From the NCBI GenBank assembly GCA_050084515.1, contig CM114271.1:10292001-10356000 (forward strand): a stretch of DNA of 64,000 bases, in the 5' to 3' direction. The DNA is from Blasia pusilla. Taxonomy: Eukaryota; Marchantiophyta; Marchantiopsida; Blasiales. Under the pieces are notes generated by a model. That model was not told the origin of the DNA. It searched no databases and saw nothing but the letters and a program-made list of their open reading frames with translations. Both the position numbers and the translations under genes were made by a program. Positions within the stretch are counted from its first letter, which is position 1, and every line of letters begins with the position of its first letter. Of this stretch, positions 55,601 to 64,000 are shown one piece after another.

Positions 55601-58596
55601 AGCGGGTTCTGAGGATGTTTTTGTGGGTGTGTAGAGGACATTCATTGAAGCTAAGAAAGACCTCGGGGAAATTTTGTCTGCTTTTGAGTTCTTCGATCGC
55701 CAAGCGCGAGATGCGGTAAGCTCATTTGCACTTGCGGACTCAATCAATAGGTTACTTTGATTTGGTTTCATGGAATTTTAGTGTTTATTCTACTACCCAC
55801 CATGACTACGCAGGATTCAGAACCCGAGACCATGTATATTCGAACAAATTTACTTTATCTACTGTGATCTCGCCTGATCGCCTCCTCAAAGCTCTGAAGT
55901 TATTGTCAACCACTTGCAAATGGCGTCCTTATGAAATTTGCATATTTGGGTGGAAGGCAGGCACTGAAGCACTTGGATGGCACCCGAGATCCCCTTCCAG
56001 ATGCAAAGCAAAGCTTTTACCTTCTGGTGGAGACAACTGGAAGCAATCAAGCTCATGACAAGTAATCCCTGACTCCTTACAGCAAAGCTAAGCGGACCAA
56101 GCTTAGCCTTGCCTCTACTTCTAATTATTGCTGTTATTATCTACTTCCATCCTCACACACTGTAATCGGACCGGGGTACAAATCTGTGGATACATGGATG
56201 CTTGCTGGGCATTGAGATGCATTCCTTGAACCAGTTTGTCTATGAGATACCACAAATGAAGTAATATTTCCAACAATTCGGCCTTGTATTCTAGAGAGAA
56301 GCTGGATGCATTTTTGGAATCGGCTTTTCAGAAGGGACTTATCACAGATGGAACTGTGGCACAAGACATCACCCAAGCTGCCTCCTTTTGGAAAATTCGC
56401 GAGGTAGAAAATAGTAAGTCATCTTTGTTTTGCATAGGGTTGAGACTATACTTGATATCCAGGTCTTGTTTGAGTCGGTCAGAGTTTTATTTTGGAAAGA
56501 AATTAGCATTCTGGTTATGACGGAATAGTTGTTTGCTCACCACTCTTCTCTTAGGGAATTACGGAAGCACTTGGGAAGGCGGGAGCTGTATATAAGTATG
56601 ACTTATCACTACCTCTCAAGGATCTCTACAGGATTGTGGAAGATATGAGAGCCAGACTAGGTGAGCTCCTCCTTTAGCTTGGAAACAATGGACAGCCACA
56701 TCTAACCCAATTGTGTATTGGCCTAAATCTTCTGCTCATCTGTGTACCAGTCCTGTGCTTTTGATCTTACACAGGTGGTGTTCGATAGAGAGAAGGCTAA
56801 TAGTGTCCCTGCTGTACATGCATGCGCATGGACCTCATAAACTACTTCCCCTTCTCACAAGTTGTGGCAATTGGATTTCCTCTTTACGTTCTCTGAGGTT
56901 TATCAAAGACACTGATCTTCATTACTGCATGAGTTTTTCCACTGTACTCTAAACATCATTTCATTATTTCCACAGCAGCGCTCTAGCCATTCTAATAGTC
57001 AATGTAATGTGACGGATTTGTGAACTTGGTCAGGTGATGCGGCAAAGGTGGTTGGTTATGGTCACATGGGTGATGGAAATTTGCACTTGAATATATCTGC
57101 TCCCGAATATGACGATGAGGTGTGAAACCTCCCCCTTGGTCAACTGTCAACTGTATTATTGCATCAAAACTATACTTGAACCAATGGATTAATTTGAAAG
57201 GATTTCTGTAGACAGAGAACGGGGGTGGCAGCCCGAGATTAAAACTTGCATTCTAAACCTCAATTTGTGCAAATACAAACCTTCAGTAAGTTTTTTGGGG
57301 TTTTGTATCCTTTTCTCATATGTAAGAGGTACAGCAATTCTATATTTCGCTCCCAACTCAAGCAAAATAGAGGAGGTTGAACTTCCCTAAGAAATTTTCA
57401 AGTACTTTTACTATTTCTAGTGCACCTGTTATTCTTTTCGCCATGAGGTTTGGACCAACCTTAGGGTTCTCACCATGTTCTTTTTCAAGATGCCCATTTT
57501 TTTCCCTTGATCTCGCCACTATTCCTATCAGCTTTCCTCACTCTCTGCGGCCTCTACGGGCGTGTGTTTCTTGCTTCGACCGTACGTTGTCGTCGTACTT
57601 ATGTTTTTTTCCTGGCGAGGCAGACTTTCCATTACATCATCCCCTCTCGTGTGTTTGTGTCCACCGCTTAGGACATGAGATACATACTTTTCTTTTTGCG
57701 CTATTCCCTCAGTTTGCTTCATGTGAATGTGTTATTCCCTTGGGTGGTTTGGTGAATTTCCTTTTGTGTGAACTGCAGTGTGAATTGAAGTCCCCGGTGT
57801 CATCAATCACCCCTCCTCTCCTATTTTCGTATTAGGATGTTAACCAACAAGGGATGTCACACTGGTTTATTTCACTTCACTTAGTGTCCTCCCACCATTG
57901 TAGTAGCCAACGACACTCCTGACCTTTCCTAGATTAACTCTGGAAGGAGAGTGGAGTTTCAGAAGCCAATTCTCCGAAACTTCTTTCCGTGAGTAATGAA
58001 TTAGGCGATTAATGTTGGTACCTTACCACCAAGTTTGTGTTTCGAATTGCAATTAGCAGCTCCTTTGGGTTAGATTTACAGCGAGGTCCATTTATCTTTT
58101 TCAGAGAGTCAAAATCTGAATTCCAGCAATGCTCATTGTATGAAGGTCATTTCCTGGCTTGCAGCTAATGGCCAAAATTGAACCTTATGTTTATGAGTGG
58201 ACATCATCCGTTAAAGGGAGCGTCAGTGCGGAGCATGGAATGGGCTTCATGAAAGCAAAATCGATACACTACAGCAAAGTTCCTAAAGCAGTAAGTTTCT
58301 AGAATTGTGTAAATAAGCGCATGGAGAGCAGATTACATCGGATTGATAGCACCTTGATGATGATACGTTACCGCATTCAACTTTATTTCGAGGCTGCCAC
58401 TTTGACAACATATGTAGTGCTTCGAGTTTCTGCAGAATCGTTGCATTGGCTTTAATCCATGGCTGATTTGGATGCCCTACAGGTGCAAATGATGGTAGGA
58501 TTCAAAAATCTTCTGGATCCCCATGGGATTTTGAATCCCTATAAAGTCCTGCCTGGCCCTTCGGAGACTCTTGTGATATCACAAGCCTTGACATGA
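52691..58596 (+). CDS. D2HGDH: D-2-hydroxyglutarate dehydrogenase, FAD-dependent
   Basis: The enzyme oxidises D-2-hydroxyglutarate to 2-oxoglutarate in mitochondria; in plants electrons pass to the electron-transfer flavoprotein. Supported exons are: up to 53068, then 53305-53406, 53624-53671, 53858-53928, 54204-54322, 54844-54939, 55086-55195, 55635-55715, 55961-56061, 56295-56403, 56555-56660, 57034-57119, 58165-58290 and 58483-58596. All have GT-AG borders and matching phases. Exons 2 onward give 422 residues. FAD-binding motifs are [18 protein letters not shown] and [20 protein letters not shown]. The catalytic and metal end has [13 protein letters not shown] and AEHGMGFMK, and the protein ends ILNPYKVLP. 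No stop or frameshift is seen, so the gene looks functional. The 5' limit is the open frame from 52685. No ATG precedes DWMRKY in it, so an upstream exon is needed. The exon 8-9 join is about three residues shorter than usual. Confidence 0.9.
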
Positions 58597-59430
58597 ATTC
58601 TCATCTCCTCTGCAGCTGAAGACAAAACTTGGCTGTTTCCATGTTGGCTACTCCGTCCACTCCCCTGAAAAGAAGATGGGAAGTCAGAGTAGTGTCGTCC
58701 TGGCGCCACGATTCTTCTCTGGCCATACACACATGCACTTACGATGGCCGTTGAAAGGCATGGCAAATTGAAGCATGTGTGGTCGTGAGGATTCTGGTAC
58801 CAAAGTGTGAGGCCATTGTCCATCTGCAAATTGATTCACCCCTGAAATAGAGGGAGCCAATGACCAAAATCATGCATAAAGTGAACTCGCAAAGAAAGTC
58901 GTGCAGCCCACAAAGCTGAGCCATGATGCATGAGGTCATGGTGACATAGAGCAATGTGCCATGCCTTAGTTTGACTTGAAAGGGGTATTAGGAGTACTCA
59001 AAACTGCTACTTTTGAGATGTCGAGTGTGTAAATACAATGCATCAAGAAGAGCTCCATTTGGATCCAAAAAGCACTAAAGTTCCGTCCTTTAGTTACCAT
59101 AGGTTAGGCTCGGGACTACTTAGAATGAATCTACTAAAGATCATCATTTGTTTGCAGTTTTGGATCTCTGAGTGAGCAATGTTCAAACTTCATGTCATCC
59201 CGTGGTTAGAAACTAAAGTTAGAAACTTCATGTATCGTGGGATTGTCTTGCGTCCTTGGGCATGGTATGCTAGTCATATGAGTCATATGAGCACATCACA
59301 TAGGTATATCCTTTGGGTAATTGTGGGGCTGACCAAGTAAAGATAGAGGACCTAGTGGAATGTATTAATTTGGAGATCACATATCCGGTATGATACCAAC
59401 AATCCACTCCATATCTAAGTCAGCAAGACG
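58597..59430. other. 3' flank of the dehydrogenase gene
   Basis: 3' UTR and spacer, with no other gene recognised. Confidence 0.5.
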
Positions 59431-59826
59431 GTGGGGTCTGTTGTGCATAGACATCATTATACAATCTACATCAGTATTCCCAAAATATAAGTAGACTATA
59501 TACACACGAAGACAAATCCACTTATACATAAAATCACAAAACTATATTGAGGTAAAAATGGTTCCCACAACCAAATTGATTCAGTGAGAGTGGAGAGGCC
59601 TACACCATCAGCACGAGGACTAGGCGAAGAGTATGGCAATGAGAATGATGAGGTGGTAGAAACCTCTCGTGGTAGAGGACCATCGAGTTTCAGTCCTATA
59701 GTAGAATTCTTCCAACATCTGGGGAGGAGCTATTAGGGCGTGCGGATTGACAACCTGAAGAATATACAAGATTTTCAGCGGAGATCGGATGAGAGTTTGA
59801 TGGAGGCATTCACGCGCATACGACGG
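59431..59826 (+). pseudogene. Gypsy gag fragment with LTR trace, first part
   Basis: An A-block-like trace (TGTGCATAGACATCATTATACAATC) is at 59443-59470. From about 59690 the plus strand reads SFSPIVEFFQHLGRSY, stop, GVRIDNLKNIQDFQRRSDE, then LMEAFTRIRR. This matches gag at 25228-25470. TAG at 59734-59736 stands where the sibling has Gln. It is cut at 59826 by an insertion. Confidence 0.75.
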
Positions 59827-61108
59827 TGTCGTGTCAAGAGCCTTTCTTCGAGTAAGGGGAAACCTTCTAGCTGCAGCATACGTGGTTGATGCAAGTCGAA
59901 CTCTATAAGAAGTTTTTCTTTTTCAGTACAAAATTATTATGTAAGGCTTCCATTATCTCACGACAGGAATCACGAATGGTAGTGTCGAGGCGATCACTTC
60001 TTCATAGCATGAAACCCCGAAATTCTTAACTATGAAGTCCATGTAAACTATTTTACGTTTGTACACATAGGACAACTAGTGTTAAACCCTATTCGAGCAG
60101 GCCTATTGAGTGTTCACGTCCATGGATTGTTATATAAGGACATATAAAGTACAATCGCATGTCCTTCTGTATGTGACTATAGGAAGAATCACCGAAGTTG
60201 GAGATTACATGACTTGGTTCATGAACGCCTCCCCAAGGTGATAAACTAGATAGCGAATGAACAAGTGCCTATCTACAAAGAGAATCTTTACGTGGTACGG
60301 ATTAAGGAAAGGAAAATCGGGCATAACTCGTGCTCCATCCCTATCCATACTTGACGGACATCCTCTACTCTCCTCTAGAATAGGGTTTCGCGGAGTTGCT
60401 CTCCCAAGAGGGATAATCCATTCTCATTAGGAAAATAACAAACCAAACCATCCACTATTTCTAATATGACTAAACTCCCCTAAGGTGATAAGTCTCTCAT
60501 CTCCACATATACGACACTCTAGAATCCTCTCGAAGAATAGACCATGGTCAAGTTACTCTCTCAAGAGGAATAATCTACTCTCATTGGAAGAGCAAGCAAT
60601 CACAAAGCCATCCACTCAAGAGTGACACGAGAAACTCAAGATGTGAAGTAGAAGATGATGAACCCTTGAAGATCTCTCCTCTTTATATTTTCACAAGGGA
60701 TCCACACGAGTACAAAATAGGACTAATCTTATTTTGTACCATATGGCTTCTTCTCAAGGCTTAGCCAATCACATTTTGACACAAGTAGATTACCTCTTAT
60801 GTCTTCCAAAATATCCTCATTTATTGACTTCATATCTTCCAAATTACCCCCAATTATCTTAGCCACCAACCAAGACTACTTTTGGTTTTCTTTCATTAAA
60901 GCATCAAGCCCATTACTTTACTTTTATAATCCCATCTTTTATTTATTATCTCTTTTCTTAAAGTTGGGCCTGCACAAATGAGCCGACCTAAAGAGGTTTA
61001 AACATGAGAATTTCATTTTCCTAGGCTAATTTAGTTAATACTAATACAACTCTCTCTAACACTTAATGATAGAGGAGTTTACATAGTGGGTAATTTTATT
61101 ATACCACA
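59827..61108. repeat. 1.28-kb insertion in gag, probable solo LTR
   Basis: It starts TGTCGTGTCAAG and ends TTATACCACA, bounded TG...CA. Gag continues on both sides (IRR, then LIIVTYGVTQTQ). The flanks CGACGG and (A)TCGG could be a decayed 5-bp duplication. It has no coding content that I recognise. A small frame at 60799-60981 is AT-rich noise. Confidence 0.65.
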
Positions 61109-61330
61109 TCGGCTGATCATTGTCACATATGGCGTGACTCAGACGCAGTCAGTTCAGTATTGGTACAAGGTGCTCGACTAGGAGCTACGGAAGAGAGTTC
61201 GGGATGCAATGTTGCTTCACACAGCGAAGCCCACATTGAAGGTGGTCTTTAGTTGCTCAACATGAGTGAGGAGCACGTGGTGACCACGATATTTTCGCGG
61301 GATTCGACGGGTCCATGAGTAGGAGTAGAT
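61109..61330 (+). pseudogene. Gypsy gag fragment, second part
   Basis: The plus strand reads VTYGVTQTQSVQYWYKVLD, stop, ELRKRVRDAMLLHTAKPTLK, then NMSEEHVVTTIFSRDSTG and VGVD. It matches 15293-15057 (minus). It is split again at 61331. The next 32 bases of gag are at 62099-62130 (DPQVPHQALV). Confidence 0.8.
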
Positions 61331-62098
61331 TGTCGTGCGTATACATATCGCTACACAACCCACATCCCTGGTCACATCTACACACCATAAAATACCGATC
61401 TTTCCCAACATACGGGTAGATCCACACATAAACGAAATACACTCATGAATATACACTGGGATCCCACAACAAAATTTGAGTAGTGAAAATGGCTTACCCG
61501 GCCTAAAACTCCACTCATGAATCTACACCGGCATACCGAACCACATCCACCTTCTACTATGAGGAAATCTGGACGGTAGCATCCTAGCTTCTTCACACCC
61601 ACACACGTACATGCAACAGAGGTGCTCCTAACGCTCAACATGAGAAAGATGGCTTGAGAAAGTCATCTCTCTCACTCTTATACCCTTTGGAAAGAGCCAA
61701 AAGGCTCTTCTCCCAAAAATAGCCCTCCCAACGTTAATCTCTATGCATAGGTTATCGGGTTACCGTTGACTTGGTAACGAGTCACCTGACGGATTAAAAC
61801 CAAAATAGGGAAATCGTGATAAACAACGTTTCCAACGCAACAGACTTATTGCCAACCTTATCCGACATCTCGGGATGAAGTTACACTCGAACAACTCGTT
61901 GACTCTCTATGCTGGCAACGAGTCATCTAACGGACTAAAACCAAAATAGGTAAATCGTCATAAACAACGTTCCCAACGCAACAGACTTATTGCCAACCTC
62001 ATCCGACATCTCGGGATGAAGTTACACTCGAACAACCTGTTGACTCTCTATGCTATCAACGCGATAGAACTCTACCTACGTCAAAATAAGATGTGACA
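61331..62098. repeat. Solo gypsy LTR (A-B) inside gag, with internal tandem duplication
   Basis: It starts TGTCGTGCG and ends AGATGTGACA, and gag reads on across it (VGVD/DPQV). A segment of about 139 bp is tandemly duplicated at about 61778-61916 and 61917-62055 (CCAAAATAGG.AAATCGT.ATAAACAACG through CGTTGACTCTCTATGCT). Unlike 11944-13121, no second A block follows B. Confidence 0.8.
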
Positions 62099-62130
62099 AG
62101 ACCCACAGGTACCCCACCAAGCACTAGTAC

Positions 62131-63671
62131 TGTAATGTACAACTCAAGGAAAAAAGATACTCTTTCTATCCAAAAGTATTAAGTTCGTTCCCAAGAGACC
62201 ACTGTTTCTTGAGTAAAGAGAGATTTTCTTAAGAAATAACCAGAATCAACTCTTTCTTCCCTTAAAATGCTTCGCTAACTCTACTAACTCTAACTTCACG
62301 AAAGTAAAGAAAAGATAAGACAATCTTATTTCCTCATAGAAAAGACTCTTCTCAAGTGTAGTGGAAGACTCTTGTGAACCTGCAATAACCAAGCTCCACG
62401 AAGACCTTAAAGAGACCTCAAGAATGGCAGCTCACCCTACTTTCAGAACTAAATTTGTCATGGCAGGTTACTCACTGTCTAACAGCTTTCCTACGCTTCT
62501 TCCTGATTATCTTCTGGAATTCTGAAACTACAAGACTCAACTCTCATTATTATTGCAGCCCAATAAGATCCACATTCACTTCCGCACCTCAGAAAGAATG
62601 AAAGAAGACCCTTCTTCTACATCAAAGAGTGGAAAGAACTCAGAAGTAGTACAAGATTCAGAAAGTAAAAGACTCTTTAGCTTGGATCATCCCCCAACAA
62701 AATCCTTACACTCTCACCAAGTCTGCTGGTAAACTCAAGATACACAAAACGGCATTGAGAAGTTCAAGATACAAGGGAAAACGATGATCCTCTCTCCTTC
62801 TAATTGCTCTTTAAATAGTATTTACATTTCCGATTGGTCTTCCTGCTCTAATCTAGATTTCTAACTGCTAATCCTAACTCTTTGATTCCAATTCTCCAAC
62901 CTTCCATCTTCCTAAGATTGTTCATTGTCTTGGCATTTCCTTTCCGCTCCCTTTTAAACGGCTGTAAATGCCGCGACTCTCCCTTTTATGGTTTCCAAAA
63001 CCGCCGTAATGATTCAGTCTTCACAGTCTTCGTGCTCTTCGCCATTCTTCGCAAAGACTCTTCCTAGTCTTTGTAGTCTTTCTCATTCCTATCCTATCTT
63101 CACGCGAAGACTCTTATCCTTCTGTGGGCGCGAAGAGTCATTACGCTCTTTCCTTCAGGTTTCTTCCAAGTATTCTCTATCTTTCTATTCCTCTTCTTAA
63201 TACTGTTGTCCACTTTTGTGAAGACTCTTTGACCTCTTCCGCTTCTTCCTCTTCCTTCTTTGAGTTCTTAGTCTTTGCTCTGAAGTCTTCGTCCTTCTTC
63301 TTGAGTCTTCGTACACAGTCTCTCTTCCATATTCTTTACAAAAGAAGCTTTCCCTTGTCTTTGTTGATGGTCTTTTACACCGTTCTTCTTGTGGTCTTCC
63401 TTGCGAAGCAACCGCGCTTCCTCTTCTAACTTCTTTTCCTATCTTTTCCTAGTTTTACACAATTCTTACTCTTCCAAGAGAGTCCTGAATCTTCTACCAT
63501 TTCTTGTCTTCTCATCAGAGTTCCGTCCATTACTCTTCCCACATAATTGCAGTAAAGGAAGACTCTTTACTTCTAGCAGTGAGTCTTTAGTCTTCACTTC
63601 ATAAAGACTTTACTATAATTCAGTACAAAAACATCAAAATTTCAAGATTCTCATAAGAGTGGGTTATCACA
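62131..63671 (-). repeat. LTR of the second family, probable 3' LTR of an element running off the window
   Basis: The 1541-bp block runs from TGTAATGTACAA to GAGTGGGTTATCACA. Just beyond it, on the minus strand, lies AAGGGGTA directly before TGTGATAACC, a plausible polypurine tract, so the element is probably antisense with its body past 64000. The middle (63000-63600) is dense in GAAGACTCTT words. It interrupts gag after 62130. The expected AGTAC duplication would be outside the window. Confidence 0.75.
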
Positions 63672-64000
63672 TACCCCTTGACTCAAATGTGAGCCGTCTC
63701 GGCAAACATTCTAACCTATTCTACCTCTTCGCTACCTCTAAGGACTTCTGTCATCTGTTAACTCTACAATTTCAATGTCAAGAGGGGTTCGGCCATGTGT
63801 AGCCGACGGTCTGTTAACAAGATTTGGCGTGTTGTTCTTCATTCTCTCCCTCCAATTTTCTACTATCTTCGAAGAACTTAAAAAAAATTTTTGCACTCTT
63901 ACCTCCGAAGGTATAAAAGGCGCCATGGCCGGTTCTTGCAAACACGGCGGTTCTGCTACCTCAAGCAGTGCAGCAGTATGCATTTGTCTTTTCCAATAAT
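63672..64000 (-). pseudogene. 3' internal edge of the antisense element, end of an unknown ORF
   Basis: The minus-strand frame 63983-63738 reads LEVAEPPCLQEPAMAPFIPS, then SSKIVENWRERMKNNTPNLV and DIEIVELTDDRSP-stop. It ends about 60 bases before the presumed polypurine tract, as the last frame of an LTR element would. I do not recognise the protein, and it is incomplete at the window edge. Confidence 0.4.

Noticed and set aside
57377-57835. 152-codon plus-strand open frame
   Set aside because: It lies inside the intron between exons 12 and 13 of the dehydrogenase gene and has no family features.
63000-63600. Serine- and phenylalanine-rich open frames
   Set aside because: They are translations of the TCTTC-rich part of an LTR.

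Overview
The window is nuclear DNA of a plant. It holds three host genes, two of them with GT-AG introns, in a background that is mostly retrotransposon and Helitron debris. The genes encode a Shewanella-like protein phosphatase (7.7-9.6 kb, +), a small DUF1279/FAM210-like protein (40.0-40.3 kb, -) and a mitochondrial-type D-2-hydroxyglutarate dehydrogenase (52.7-58.6 kb, +, at least 14 exons). All three are of green-plant type. The short introns, together with a Ty3/gypsy lineage carrying a DNA-methyltransferase-like segment and a PHD finger, make me lean towards a seed-free land plant or a close streptophyte relative. That placement is inference. No operons, CRISPR arrays, rRNA or tRNA genes were seen.

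Layout. 1-4.1 kb: a copia element (+) whose 3' LTR interrupts the reverse transcriptase of a second copia element (-). 4.1-7.7 kb: intergenic DNA with decayed LTR pieces and a perfect 14-bp hairpin. 7.7-9.6 kb: phosphatase gene. 9.6-11.9 kb: AT-rich spacer with possible Helitron ends. 11.9-33.6 kb: a pile of nested gypsy copies of one broad lineage, in both orientations, cut by solo LTRs. 34.1-37.0 kb: a broken Helitron Rep/helicase gene (-). 37.8-38.6 kb: a copia LTR and gag start. 40.0-40.3 kb: DUF1279 gene. 41.1-42.9 kb: two unusual foldback structures and a tandem duplication. 44.5-48.0 kb: another gypsy relic and a long LTR. 48.0-49.1 kb: a PIF1-type helicase fragment. 52.2-58.6 kb: the dehydrogenase gene. 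59.4-64.0 kb: gypsy gag interrupted three times, ending in the LTR and edge of an element that continues past the window.

The most interesting content is the gypsy lineage. Assembled from four broken copies, its gene order is gag (CCHC knuckle) - protease - DNA cytosine methyltransferase-like motif I region - reverse transcriptase - RNase H - integrase - C-terminal PHD finger - polypurine tract. The methyltransferase piece is seen in two copies at the same position. The PHD finger is seen in two copies, with the stop codon just after its last cysteine position. An element that could both write and read chromatin marks is worth following up. Retrotransposons with cytosine methyltransferases have been reported in charophytes and dinoflagellates (from memory), so the methyltransferase alone may not be new. 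Every copy here is broken.

The host genes are unrelated metabolic or signalling genes and do not form a pathway together. Gene models rest on splice consensus plus family conservation. The first exon of the dehydrogenase could not be settled.
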